Shown piece after piece: positions 34,271 through 46,897 of a stretch of DNA of 64,000 bases. The first letter of the stretch is position 1; every line of letters begins with the position of its first letter. The stretch lies in the NCBI RefSeq assembly GCF_001625195.1, contig NC_054391.1, forward strand, positions 3,917,157-3,981,156, written 5' to 3'. This stretch comes from Drechmeria coniospora. Its lineage: Eukaryota > Ascomycota > Sordariomycetes > Hypocreales > Ophiocordycipitaceae. The translations under genes and the position numbers were made by a program. The notes beneath the pieces were generated by a model that did no database searches, was not told the origin of the DNA, and saw only the letters and a program-made list of their open reading frames with translations.

Positions 34271-35679
34271 ATGGGGATCGCTTGCTCATCATCATCGTTG
34301 GCAATGGCAGTCTTTCCTCGGACAACGCTCAAGCCATCGCCAAAGAAATGCTAATTTTCGACGTCAGGCCCTGATCAACCGAGCAGCATCGCGCTACGAG
34401 ACAACGGCAGTCTACAGCCACCCGGATGCCAAGGTTGACGTTGTCCTTGTGCACGGCCTGAACGGCTCCCCCGACAAGACGTGGACAGCGAGCAACGGCA
34501 CCTTCTGGCCCGTCGACCTTCTGCCGTCGGCCCTCAGGGGGACCCCAGCCAACGTCTTGGTGTACGGATACAATGCAGACGTGTACTCGCGCAGGTATGA
34601 TCGCAGCGCCAGCGACAATTTCATCCACCAGCACGCCCAGACGCTCGTCACGAGCCTGACCCTGTTTCGCAAGAGCGAGGGGACCTTTCGGAACCCCATC
34701 GTTTGGGTCTGCCACAGCCTGGGCGGCATCTTGACCAAGCGGGCGCTGCTGTACTCGAATGACCTGCGCATGGCACACCAAGAAGACTATCGCTCCATCT
34801 ACGTCTCAACCTTTGGCCTCATATTCCTTGGCACGCCACACACGGGGTCGGATGTGGCCACCTGGGGGCTCGTCCTGCAGAGCATGTCGGACGCCATCCT
34901 GCCCCGCCGATTTTTCGAATCCGAATCGGTCCTGTTGAAGACGCTCAAGAAGGATAACGAGACGCTGTCCAATATCAACAACCATTTTTTGGACATATAT
35001 CAGCGCTTCCGCATCCACATGGCACACGAGAACCACAAGTCGGACATCAAGGGCACAAAGTACCAATATCCCACCCCCCCCCCCCATCTCTCTCTGGACA
35101 AGTCGCACCCGTTTCCGGCTCCCGGTGTCTCCCACTTTGCTAACCGGAGAGCCTAGAATCATCGTCGTCGACGCCAACTCGGCCAGCCCGCAGTTACCGG
35201 GGGTGACGTACTACGGCATCGAGGCGACCCATGGCATGATGTGCAAGTTTGACAGCCCCAGCGCCCCTGGCTTCCGAGCAATCTCGACAGACATCCGCCA
35301 GTGGGTGCTTGATGCACCGGCCATCATCGCCGTCCGATGGGAGATGGAGGAGCAGGAACGAGCCGCGCGCATCCGGCACGAGCTGCGGGAACGAATGTCT
35401 CCCTACGTGAACCGGCGTTCCATTCACCCTGGAATCAGTACCGTATCTGTCTCCGACGACATCCAACCACGGGCAGCCCAGCCACTCCGTCTTGAACATG
35501 ATGCTTTCCTGACCGTACCAGCAAGCTCGACGCCTCGAAGTGCGAGCCACTGCTCCATCATGTCTCCTCCGATATCGACGGAGAATCCTCCAATGGTACC
35601 GAGGGCGCTGCTTTCACCGGCGCAGGATGAACTCGTCATCTTGGATGGGGGGGAGCGAGTGTACAGGTTGAGGGGGTGA
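34271..35679 (+). CDS. SERAC1-like alpha/beta-hydrolase, NLR N-terminal type, stand-alone
   Basis: Well supported are exon 34368-35059 (acceptor GTCAG after the branch site CTAAT) and exon 35157-35679, joined over a 97-bp GT-AG intron that restores DIKGTK|IIVVDANSASPQ. Exon 1 is tentative: Met 34271 spliced from 34309 would give 417 residues in phase, but its donor (GTCTTT) is poor. The domain shows VVLVHGLNGSPDKTWTA, the nucleophile motif CHSLGG (Ser codon 34716-34718), FLGTPHTGSD and the HENH region. In many ascomycetes this lipase-like module is the N-terminus of NLR or ankyrin proteins. Here the frame ends after a 130-residue Ser/Pro-rich tail, with no NACHT, NB-ARC or repeat domain. It is either a true stand-alone form or a truncated gene; unseen 3' exons are possible. 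Confidence 0.8.
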
Positions 35680-38600
35680 ACGAGCACCGACAGCAGCGTC
35701 GTGGCTTCGATGATATGCTCCTTTTCCGATTTCTCCTGAAAGATGTTGACCTGCAAAGGCGCGAAAAGCCGCTATTTTGTCCCTCTCCTGCTTCGTTTTT
35801 CTCCGTTGTCTACTCAAAAGTGTATTTAGTCGTTGGATGCGGCCACTGCTCTGAATGCAATATGGGCTGAGACAGGAGATTCTCCATCCATGGGCGAGGA
35901 ACCCGCCAGTGTAACATATGACGAGCTCCTCGTCGTACCATTAGCCGGCTTGACAAGTAGACCAGCTGCATTGGCATTGGAAACGCCCAACAAAGTACCT
36001 CAATGCTATAGGCGGGAGACTTGGTAGCCAACTTGATAAAATCCTACCCATCAAGTTGGATCCACATGCCACACCTGTGCCGGCCCTTAGTCGCTTCAGG
36101 AGCATGAGTAATAATCTGGGCACATTGCAACAACGCGCCAAGACCGGACGGAAGCGGAGCGGAGCGGAGCGGAAGTGGGTGACCGGTATAAATAGCGCGA
36201 GACACTGCACATGGACACGTAGGTAGGTGTAGGTCCATGTGTCCCTGCACGTACCGGAGATACCGGGAGGCTGTCAGGTCCCCTGACCGACATGCCGCAG
36301 CAAACCATCAACAAGATAATCTCGGGTTGACCTCGTCTCCATTTCGACGGCGATACCGAGGCGAACCAACTCTGGCATCGCAAATACCATTCGTCTACGA
36401 GAAGAGGCGTATGTAGAAAGGTGCTAGGAACCCCTGGTCGCGGGAGCCGTGAAGTTGATAATACCGTCGCAGCAGGGGGGTCACCAATTTTTTCTACTCC
36501 GTGCTTGGTCCTAGGGCCGGGGAACCGGATGTAAGACACGAACGTTGGGTCGACGTCCCGTGCGGATATCCAGCCGCCTGATGGCCTAATGGTGGCTGCA
36601 TGAAATCATAAGTGATATCCCACGGAGCTGGCGGCAACGTCTCGCACATGTAAGATTTCCATGAGTACAAGATATTCGGGAACGTTGGGGAAGGGGGGGG
36701 GGGGGTTGACCCTGAACCATGGAGAGCCTTTCGGAAATCGAGCGCAAGTTACTGTAAAAGCGCATGCGGGGACCACCTGCTGTAGGGTCCTGCTCGAGTT
36801 GCTGAATTCAAGGCTGAAGCAACTCGTTTTATTCATACAGCCAAGTTCTGGCTGGCTTAGAACAGGTCGGGATTGGACAAAAATCTGAACGGTTGCGAGT
36901 AAAATGGTGGAGCTGGTCTCGATAGCCGATGCCCATCACACCGACCGGGTAATCGTCAGATGTCGGCCCTGCCGAATGCACAAGGGTATCCCGCCAGTGA
37001 CAGGTGACAGGTGACGCCGCAAACAGGCCGGGATAACGTCAATGATTGTGTGGCCCGCCTTGCAATAGGTGATCTTATACCCCAACGATGACGCCGGAGA
37101 CATCTCATGTCATGCGACGGATACGTATAATTGCGACAAACGGGCAGCCAACGATGAAGGCATTCATTTCCAGTTCTGCGGCAAATTACGGAGACCGTTG
37201 AACAGTGCTAGATGCCGTTGGAGTGATGCCCAGATCATGAGTTTTGGCATGGCAAGCGTGCTCGAAGCATATGAGTATGAGGTCTGGCTGGGTTGATGGC
37301 TGCGGAAGTCGGAACGATGCTGCTCGCCACGTCATCTCACTCACGCATGGATGCCAAAAGACATGGCAGCATTGGAAGGTGAGAGGCAACGTACCTCACA
37401 GCTGCGGCAACGCAATAAGCCCGGCCTCGAAATATGCATACGGTCTTGCATGGCAAGCCACACCATATGGGCAGTGCACTTCATGTTTGCCCAGCGCTGA
37501 TCTGGCCGGGCCGCTGGGTATAGAATCCGAGGGAGTGTGTGTCGACGTACCAACACGACCGCTTCCACGTACTGAAATCGGTGTGTTACCGATCCTGCCT
37601 TCATCTCGAACCACGTCACCCATCGGACATTGAACTGGAGCGGTATTCGTAGTTGCGGAACCAGACCGGGAACAGTTGCTCGAGGCATGGAGCGACTGAG
37701 CGACTTTCGATCTGGTGCGACACGCATGGGGAACACTTCCCCCCATCTGCACACTTGGGTAGACTGGATACGGATTCTGTTAGCAGCGGTCATGGAGGTC
37801 TGACAAAGTGCAAGGTTGTCATGACGCCGAATCCACCGCATCCTTGCATGGCGTCGGCATCAAGACTGGATCCTGGCGGAAGGGGGCGGCATCCGGCTGA
37901 TATGCCGGTTCTTGCACTGGCAAGACGCAGCGGTGGCTTTGCGACAAGAAAATTCTTGACAGATTGCAGTCGAATGCCGTGTTCATGACGCGAACCTTAT
38001 CTACGCCGATCACGGTGGCACCGAACCCGAGTCTCGCACAAGGTGTGATGGCTGTGAGCAGCTTGTGGATGTGACAAATGTCCACCCGCGAGACGGAGTG
38101 GGATGGTGTCGAAATTCGCTTCCCTTGCCTTGATTGCCGGCAGCTCCCCCTGCACTCTTGGGCTCCTGGCCCTTGTCCGATGCGAGAGGACGCTGCTCGA
38201 TAGTTCTCTCGCGGGTCAGTCCGCTCGTCTCCCGTCCCCGTGCCTGCCACCCACGAGCGACATTCATGCCTTCGAGCCAGCTCCGGGCAGCAGTAACGCG
38301 AGATGACCCGTGCAACTGTCGAACTGGTCAGGGGAGCGGCAGTGCGAAGCTGACCGGTAGAGTGCTTGGGAGGGCCTTTGGACTGACCCAAACAAGAGCC
38401 GAGGAGGGTCCGCTTGTCGGTATAGCATGCACGATGCTGTTTGCCGTCCACCTGGCACGAAACGCACACCCGTCGAGGTGAAGTGTGGGCCTCTCGGGAC
38501 GAGGACGGTATCACGAAGGACAGGTGTGACAGACCCCTGTGGTGGCTAGGTGGCGCCATGCAGAAATTAGAATCTGCAGCGATGCAAAAAAGGAAGATTA

Positions 38601-39956
38601 TGTTGTAGAATGGCGACGAATGCCGGGTGTGGAAAGAGGAGGAGGTTGGAGCAAGGTGGGAAGTCTTGGTGCAATGTGTTCGTCCATGCCATCAAGTCCG
38701 GCAGGTGCGGTGGAGGACAGTGCGGAGAGCGATATATACGTGACTCTCGCACCGTCGCGCCACGATAGAACGTGAAGGCACACCCTTTCTCGCCGAAACG
38801 TGACGTTTACCAATGGCAACCTGCTGGCCGTCGTTTATCGGACGGACGAGAATGCACATGACCAAATACGGCGAGGAGCCATGGTTCTAGGCCGGGTGCA
38901 CCGCATTATCAGCAAGAAGCAGGCTTCCTCATCCGCCGCCGTCGCGGTGGGGGAAGACTCTCCAGCAGCCGCCATAGGCGACGACGTGTGGCCGTTCTGA
39001 CAGGTTGATGCGAACCGAAGCGACCCGACCCTGGGCCCTGCTTCGTCTCTTCTTACTCTGGTCCGTCGAGAAGGGTGAGTCGTGCCACTCACCCTGCCTT
39101 TGCTCGTACACGTGGGCAACGCACTCACGCAAGTACAGGTACATGGTCGTAAATCTTGGTGCACAGGCACGGTGGCCGTGAGGGCGGCGGGAAGGGGGGT
39201 TGGCTTTGGTCGTCGGTCGTTGGAACGACGCGCCACGGGCTCCGCCTGACGTTTGGTACCTGGAACGGCTGGACGGGTGCGAGCTTCCGAAGCCTCTCCC
39301 TCTCGGCCGCGGCGAGCAGAGGGCTGCGAGGGACGGCCTGGTGTACGCGGCATGACGCAGGACAGGCGGCGGCTGGTGGATCCTCGTCGAGGTTGGACCT
39401 GAATGTCGCTTAAGCCCCACCAACAAGGTGTCATGGCCAACATGGATGCTGAGCAAGCGACCCTTACTTGGCGACGCGGAAACGAGAGGCCGGATGCCGG
39501 GACGAATGCCGCAGTCGCGTTATCGCGAGCCTCTCCACTGGCCGAACCCACAGGAGCTCCTAAAGAACACAACCGCACGCACCGCCGGATGGGTGGCTGG
39601 CTGGCTGACTCGCCGGGTCCGGGGTCCGGTCGGTCCACTGCTGTGTGTCCTGCGAACCCAGGCCTGAACCGACGGCCGTCGAGGGTTGACGGAGGCGACG
39701 AATGCCACGGACATCCCGGCTGCCGTGGTGATTCAGAGGGCCAGGGGGGGTCGTCGTCCCCTGCGAGCATGACATCGCGAGAGCGTGCCGTCGAGGAGTA
39801 CTTAACGTGCGCAACCGCCGGCGAAAAGGGTCCGTCTCCTGCCATGGTCCGTTTGTTTTCCGGCCGCTCTCCGACCCAAGGCCGATACCCCGCGACCCCC
39901 GTCCTCGACAGCTCCCCTCCTCCCCTCCTCCCCTCCCCCCGGAGCAGGCTCTCGCC
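35680..39956. other. Gene-free region
   Basis: 4.3 kb with only short, domain-less open frames. It contains a run of 13 G at 36693-36705, a GGAGC/GGAAGC repeat near 36150-36175 and a TATA-like TATAAATA at about 36187 with no supported gene after it. Frames at 35833-36027 and 36096-36539 read somewhat protein-like but match no family I know. They could be decayed parts of the upstream hydrolase gene or chance. Confidence 0.55.
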
Positions 39957-40904
39957 ATGGCTCCCTCGGCCCTGAGCCCCTCGAGCTGCGCCGAGCGCCA
40001 GGTGTTTGCGCGGAAGCCGCACGGCCGGAGGTCTCGCTCCCACAGCGGCTCCGACTCGTCGGACGCCTCGGTCGCCTCCATCAAGCTCAACGACGGCCAC
40101 TCCATCCCCCAGGTGGCGCTCGGCGTGTACAAGGCGCCCAACGGGCGGGAGACGGAGGATGCCGTGACGGCGGCCCTCGACGCCGGCTACCGCCACATCG
40201 ACTCGGCGGCGCGGTACGCCAACGAGGAGGCGTGCGGGCGCGCCATCCGCCGCTGGCTCGAGGAGACGGGCACGCGGCGCGAGGACGTGTTCGTCTGCTC
40301 CAAGCTGTGGGACGCCGACCACGGCTACGAGGCCACCTTTAACGCCCTCTGCTCGTCGCTGAGCAAGTTTGGGCTCGACTACCTCGACCTGTACCTCATC
40401 CACTCGCCGGCCGACGACGAGGAGAAGCGGCTCGAGAGCTGGCGCGCGCTCGAGACGGCGCAGAGACTGGGCAAGGTCAAGTCGATTGGCGTGTCCAACT
40501 TTGGCGCCGCGCAGATCGAGAAGCTGCTCGAGAAGGGCACGGTGGTGCCGGCCGTCAACCAGGTCGAGGTGCACCCCTTCTGCCAGCGCGAGGCTCTCGT
40601 CAAGCTCTGCAACAGGCACGGCATCAAGATCGAGGCCTACTCGCCGCTCGCGCGGGGGAACAAGCTCGAGGACCCCACGATCAAGGCCATGGCCGACAAG
40701 TACGGCAAGACGGCGGCCCAGATCCTGCTCAACTGGAACGCGGCCCGCGGCAACGTGGTGCTGCCCAAGAGCCTGACGGCCAGCCGGATCCAGAGCAACC
40801 TCGAGAGCTTCGACTTTGAGCTCGCCGGCGAAGACATGGAAGCCATCAACGCCCTCGGTTCGGAAAACTACGTCACGGGCAGCATGCACAAGTCTCGCGA
40901 CTGA
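39957..40904 (+). CDS. Aldo-keto reductase
   Basis: A single-exon protein of 315 residues. The AKR fold is clear, with the catalytic tetrad Asp82, Tyr87 (IDSAARYANEE), Lys116 (CSKLWD) and His149 (LIHSP). NADPH-site sequences IGVSNFG, NQVEVHPF, AYSPLARG, and VLPKSLTASRIQSNLESFDF are present. It reduces aldehydes or ketones with NADPH in the cytosol; the sequence most resembles the AKR2/3/5 group, but substrate cannot be told. About 40 residues precede the domain, basic and Ser-rich. Met 39957 (CTCGCCATGG) is chosen; the upstream open frame is C/T-derived low-complexity sequence. A 777-codon open frame on the opposite strand is its antisense shadow. Confidence 0.93.
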   Translation: MAPSALSPSSCAERQVFARKPHGRRSRSHSGSDSSDASVASIKLNDGHSIPQVALGVYKAPNGRETEDAVTAALDAGYRHIDSAARYANEEACGRAIRRWLEETGTRREDVFVCSKLWDADHGYEATFNALCSSLSKFGLDYLDLYLIHSPADDEEKRLESWRALETAQRLGKVKSIGVSNFGAAQIEKLLEKGTVVPAVNQVEVHPFCQREALVKLCNRHGIKIEAYSPLARGNKLEDPTIKAMADKYGKTAAQILLNWNAARGNVVLPKSLTASRIQSNLESFDFELAGEDMEAINALGSENYVTGSMHKSRD

Positions 40905-43848
40905 CTGAAGGAAGTGGCCCGAAGACGACGTGAAACGACGGACGGACGGACGGACGGATGGAGGTGCTCGCTCCTCCCCGAGCCGCCTCGATCCCAAGGC
41001 ACACGGGCATTCCACGTCCAGGCTCGGGGTCTGGGCTCGCGGGCCTGAACTTTTTCGAATCATGGCTGGCAAGTGACGGGAGGCGCCATGGGAACCACTT
41101 TCGTCACCTCCCGCCCTTGTTCCTCTGCCCCTCCCCCTTCGAGGATGCATGGTCATTTTTGAACACATGCCATGTCGTTTGACGGAATACCCGTGGATGA
41201 TGGGGACACGATGACGTTTGGTTTAGAGGCATTGCCCATCCGCCCCTCCCCCCCCTCCCCTCCCCGTGCGGCTACACACGGAGCGAATGAAATACATGTT
41301 CAACATCTCTCGCCTCGCGATGCCGGTTGCGAACGTGATGCGTGTGCGCTCGCTCCGTGCTCCGTTGTCTACAGCTTCGAGCGACGCTACAACCTGACGG
41401 ATGATTGCAGGCTAATTTCCCACCAAGCCAACAGTTCAAAGACGGACCGAGCACACGGGTTGACCCATTTTTCAGACCATGCACACCACCACGAGTCAGA
41501 ACGGCCAGTAATTCGGCGCGGAACGAGGACGACGGATCAACCTCACCGCCGGCGATGCGGTGCCACGTTCGATTGATTACGTGTACAGCACGGAGTACAA
41601 GCAACCAAGGCGCTTACCATGTCACGGCAGTAGGGGATAATGGCGGCGCGCTCGTGCTTTCGTTGGGCGCGTGTGTCGCTGGCGTGATGCGACCATCACA
41701 CATCACCTTCTCCCTTGCGGCGCTGCCATTTTCGGAGCCCAATCGCAACTTGCGAAAGGCTCGTGTAAGGGCGTGTGCGCTTTGACAGTCGCAAGACGGC
41801 TGGCTGGCGGCGGTACTTTTCCCGACAAGGCGGCGGCATACCACCACCTGTCTGGTGCGTGGCTTGCCTGCTGCGCTGCCCATCCGTGGAGAGAAATGGA
41901 CGAGGCTGAGGATCATGGGGGACGGCTGCTCGGCGATGGCGCTCGGCGCTCGGCGCTTGTCACGGTTCCCTTTGCCTGCAGAGGCTGGCCAGCTGCTCCG
42001 GCTAGGGCCGGCGCTGCGACGGTGACGGACACGGGACTCGACAATGGCGGACGTACGCGGGCGATGCGAGCGGGTGCCATGATTGATACCCCGACAATCG
42101 TGTGCGCGGCCCAGCAGGCTTCGCCCCATCCGCTTCGGAGTCAAGGTGCGGCATCGATACATGTCGAGCAGTCCCGACCGAAAGCAAAGTGTTGCTTCAA
42201 TGCTAGTGAGTAAGTACATGGCAGACGAGGGAAGAGACGTCCATCAGCGCCAACGACAAAATTCGCCCTCCGCAGGCGAGCTGGGCACTTGCTTTTATCA
42301 GCACTTGCACATGTTTGTTCTGGCCATTGTTAGGCGGTACTGAGCTAGGGAGTAGGGAGTACGTAGGTAGGTATTGAGTGCACACCTGCAAGCAGTTGTA
42401 AGCGAGCAAGTAATAACACAAACAGCAGTACGGAGTACGTGTGTGTGTGACTGCACCGACTTGGCGGGTGGCCGACGGACCGCCAAGTTGGGGCAGAACT
42501 AGAGGGGGGCGGAGTGGGCAGCTGAATGGATCGTTAGGGCGGCCCGGCCATACCCGTCCTCCCCGATCCACTACTAGTATGGAGAAGGTGTGCTAGAACG
42601 AAGTGCCCGCACCCAAATTAGGTACTAGTTGCGATCTTGGTTCAGCAGGTGCCGAAGTACGGAGTGCAATACCTATAGTACTAGGCACTAGGTACTCCGT
42701 AGTATTATGGGTATTTGAACTCCGTGCTCCCTATCCGTACTCAATACTCCGTATTGTTGTTCACTACGGAGTACAGTACTCCGTAGTCCGTACAGTACTT
42801 GTACTCGCCTAGTACAGTAGTTGTACAGCATGAACAGTGGGGACTTTGTTCCCGGTACCTAGTTCTAGTTGAACGTACTGTACAGTAGGCACTTTAACAC
42901 AGTACGGAATACAAGGGCACGGACACCTACAGCTCAGTACAGCCATTATTACAGCATTTACAAGTACAGAACGGTATCTACTTGTCCTTGCCCTTACTCG
43001 CAAGGACTGTACGGCACTGTCCTAAACACCCCAAACATGTGCTCCGTACAAAAAAGTACAAAAAAAGTACAAAAAAAGTACAGAAAAAGTACAGAAACTT
43101 GTACATATTCCTAGCAAGTACGTAAGTACGGAGTACGGAGAATGGTTGTACAGGTATTACCTGCCACTACATGCAAGTACAAGCACAGTGCATGTACTGT
43201 GTGAGCCGCAGGATCAACTCCATCACATCCTTCGTCCGCCGCCCAGACTTGTCGTCTCGCCCACGTCGACATCGTGTCTGCCATGCCATGTTTCAACGCC
43301 CAAGGAGCTGGGCAGAATACGGGTCATGGGCGCGTAAAGCTGTTCAGCATTGTGCCACGCCGAGCGACAAACACGAGACGGACGATGATTGGACGGAACC
43401 CACCTGCCACTTGCAGGCACCGACCATGCCCTCGCCGTAGGCACGCAGCACTCTGCAGCCGACGAACCAGGAAACAGACTGATACTGTTGGTGTATTACC
43501 ACGTACGGTAGGTGTGCAGCAGGCAATACAAGGACAGGCGCTTTCGAGCATCGACTAACCCAGGACAAGGTGCAAAGTCCGAGTCGACGACGGGGCCGTC
43601 ACCACGTCGGCTAGCTCCTCCTTTTGCACACGCAGCGGACGCCCTCGTCTCCGGCAGCAGCCTCCGGCTGACCTTGCAGCCGTCGCGATGGGCTGCTCCG
43701 CCGTGCAGCAGATGGCTGACCGCCACGATGACGACGGACCAAGGACAAAGTTGCCACCGGTCGCTGCCTGCAGGATCCGTCCGTCGTGCGATGCCCCTCG
43801 GCCTCGCCAGTCTCGTCGACACTCGAGGCTCGCTCCCTGGACCTCGCG
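40905..43848. other. Intergenic region
   Basis: No supported gene. 40905-42200 is of normal composition. 42290-43200 is a GTAC-word desert with TACGGAGTA copies and the A-rich repeat at 43046. 43500-43848 is the presumed promoter and leader of the membrane hydrolase. Confidence 0.6.
43046..43099. repeat. GTAC-A(n) tandem repeat
   Basis: Five tandem GTACA units, each followed by a run of A; the two last runs are interrupted by G (GTACAGAAA). Unit length is 10-12 bp. Confidence 0.85.
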
Positions 43849-45437
43849 ATGCCGTCGGCGACGGAATTCTACCAGTCGCAGCTCGGCGGTGCGACCGTCA
43901 TCAACTATGGCTACACCGACATGCCATGGCGCCTCCTCGCCAAGGATGTACGCTACTTCTTCGTCTACTGCTGGGCGCTGCCCTGGATCCTGTTGCCCCT
44001 GCGTCCCTACGGCTCCGGCGAGCTCGACGAGCTGTATCCCAACCTCCCCAACCTCTTCTGCATCGGAGTTCACCTCGTCCTCGTCGTGCTGCAGCTAGCC
44101 TTCCTGCTCGCCCTGCCCGTCTGCCTGCTCCTCCCCATCTGGATGGTGGCCGGCGGCGTGGCCGGCTTCATGGCCGTCAACTGGGCGCTGTGCAGGCTCC
44201 TGAACGGACGGGACATCCTCTTCCGCTCGGCCGAGGAGTACGCCGAGGAGCTGCCGGAGCACGCGCACGAGCAGTGGGTGTTTGTCAACGGCGTTGCCGT
44301 CGGGTGAGTTCTCGTCGCGCCGTCGGCGCCGCCGTCGCCTGGCTGACCGATCTCGGCCGCAGCGAGCATTGGATGAGGAGCAACCTGAACCGGCTGGCGC
44401 TGACCTTTAGACGACCCGTCTTGGGCATCCACAACCGCACGTCGGGCATCCTCTTCGACGTCGTCGAGTGTCTCATCCAGCGCAACTTCACCTACGCCAC
44501 GGGCGAGGTGCGTCTCTGCTTCGGCATGCTGCGAGACATCCTCTACGACCCGGCCAAGTCCAAGGTCATCCTCATCTTGCACTCGCAGGGCGGCATCGAG
44601 GGCGGCCTCGTGCTCGACTGGCTGCTGCAGGAGACGCCCCAGGATCTGCTCGCCAAGCTGGAAGTGTACACGTTTGGCAACGCGGCGAACCACTTCAACA
44701 ACCCGCATCGCCACGTCGCGTCGCAGACGCTGTCGCGGTCCAATCCGCTCGAGGCCATGACGACCATGGTGACCGAGTCGAGCTTCGGCACGCCGGCGGC
44801 GAGCCCCGTCGACACCCTCGACGGCAAGGCCGTGGAGCCGCCGGCGCGGCCGTCGGCGGAGTCGTGGTCGTCGCGCACCGTTGTCGCGGCCAAGGACAGG
44901 GCGATCGGCCACATCGAGCACTACGCCCACAGCACCGACTTTGTCGCCCTCTGGGGCGTGCTGCACTTTTCGACCAACCGGATGGGCTCGCCCCAGCTGC
45001 CGCGCTTCCTCGGCCGGCTGTTCAACCGGTCCAGCAGCCGAGGAGGGCACCAGCTCAACCAGCACTACCTGGACGGCATGTTCCCGCTGAAGCGAGATCC
45101 GACGACGGGGCGCTTCGTCGGTGCCGACGAGGACAACGACTTTATGCGCGAGCCGATCAAGGTCGGCGACGAGGGCGCCGCCATGGACGGCGCGAGGGAG
45201 GCGTTTGCCATTTCCTACGCCGGCACGCGAGGCTTCGGGTCCGGCGCCATCGCCACGCCAGTCGAGGTCTGCGGCGCGACGGACGCGACGAGGGCCAAGG
45301 AGAGGGGCGTCAGGGTGAAGGAGCTGAGCCGGCTGTGGAGCTACCGGAACGGACGCTCGCCGCCGACGCCCGTGACGCAACACGGGGCGGTGCGCGTGGC
45401 GACAAGGCAGGAAACCGTGGAGGTGACGTGTTCGTGA
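43849..45437 (+). CDS. Membrane-associated alpha/beta-hydrolase, fungal-specific
   Basis: Exons 43849-44303 and 44363-45437 (59-bp intron, donor GTGAGT, branch CTGAC) give 509 residues; the join reads NGVAVGEHWMRSNL. The first exon contains hydrophobic segments around YFFVYCWALPWILLPL and a longer one from about 65 to 115 (LVLVVLQLAFLLALPVCLLL), suggesting a membrane hairpin or two membrane passes. The second exon has a lipase-like nucleophile elbow ILILHSQGGIEGG (Ser about 226), where Leu replaces the usual first Gly of GxSxG. A histidine-rich C-terminal half carries HYAHSTDFVALWGVLHF. The family is widespread as hypothetical protein in filamentous ascomycetes; the substrate is unknown. A lipase or esterase acting at a membrane is the simplest reading. 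Confidence 0.82.
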
Positions 45438-46541
45438 CGGCGGCGAGGATGTAGCCACGGCGCGTGGCGAAGCCGAGGACGCAAACGAGCCGATGCACAT
45501 CGAATCTTTCCCGACCGCCTCCTTCCACCGGGATGCCTACCTCGACGGACACACCGTTCTGCCTCGTCCAGCCTCATGCCCGGACCATGTTCCGACTTTG
45601 GATGCCGCGACGAGATGATGGTCCATCGACCAGCCATGGCGCGCTCTCTGCTTCTCCACACGGCGGAATGGGGGGCTTCGAGTGACGGTACGGCGCATCG
45701 GCCACCAAACGGCGTCCAGGGAAAGCTCGAAAGAAGCACCCTTCTGCCGTTCAGGATGTGCCTCGTCGGAAAGCTTGGCAACACTACGGCGACGGGGCCC
45801 AAGGTTGAGAATGGCTCGACGGCACGAGGGGCGCGTATTCTTTGTGGCCCAGACGGCCGGATGCCTCGTTCGAGGGTGGACGGCAGCCTAGGAGCACACG
45901 AGTCGGTTGTGCAGACTGGGCATGAATGCAAAGCCACCTTGATCACCCACTCGGCCGATGACGCAAGAAAATGTGTGATCATGGTCGGATCATACGATGA
46001 CGCATGCTGCATCGCGCACATGTACATTTGACTCGCAAGCATCGGCGTAGTTGACGTCCTCGGCCTGTGTTTGCCCGCCTGGAGGAGGCTGAACGACAGG
46101 GCGTATCAACGGCAGAGAGCATGGGCGGCGGAGGATATGAACAAGAGGCAAAACGGACCCCGTGCAGACTTTTGCGTCTCGCCAGTGCCGGCATGTGCTT
46201 GGAAAGAGGCTGCAAGCACGGAGCAAGGACGAGAATCCTCGCAACCGCCTTTCGTGGGTGGGTGGCCAGTTGGGTAGGGAGCCATGTGCTCTCGTGCCGT
46301 GGCCCGCGACGTAGCTCGTACGGTACCACCACCAGGCACAGCGTACTTGAACCGCACGGAGACGATACGGCTGGGATGCGGCCGGAATCCGATTGACTCA
46401 TCATGGAGGCTTCATGGATGCCACTTGGAATTGCTGCCATGTCAAGGTGCATCAAATGGCTCAGGTTGACACTGTATGATGTCTTTGCACATGCAGCCGT
46501 AGGTAGCTGTAGGTGCTACACATACAGTCGCTTGACAAAAA

Positions 46542-46602
46542 TGACGATTCAGTTTTAGTGGCACTACTGCTACAGATTGAATTGACATTTTTGCCACCCC
46601 AC
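46542..46602. repeat. Dispersed repeat, copy 1
   Basis: Begins TGACGATTCA and ends TTTTTGCCACCCCAC. It matches the segment at 47757-47819 over its whole length, with substitutions and small gaps; ends are better conserved than the middle. Confidence 0.65.
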
Positions 46603-46897
46603 TTTCGTAGCATACTTAATTAAGTACGTGCCTACGGAGTACTAGGTATTACTAATCAGTAAGTACGTCCTAGGTACTAAGCTTGTACTGTAGGCGTGTT
46701 TTATTATTACTTGCTATACATATACGGAGTACGCCGCACGGAGTACGTAGCTGTACTTACTCCGTAGATAATACCAAAACCAAACGTATACTGTAATACC
46801 TAGTACCTTGTAGGTGAGGACATCGTGCTCTTCAAGCTTCGCCCATGCATTAACCCACTTTGACTTGTCCGTACTCGTGTAGGTGCAGCTACCAAGG

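Noticed and set aside
36187..36194. TATAAATA suggesting a promoter
   Set aside because: No open frame with plausible product follows within 500 bp on the plus strand.
38835..41168. 777-codon open frame on the minus strand
   Set aside because: Antisense shadow of the aldo-keto reductase; residues are Arg/Ala/Val-rich low-complexity, and the plus strand has the catalytic tetrad.
44070..45500. 476-codon open frame on the minus strand
   Set aside because: Antisense of the membrane hydrolase second exon.
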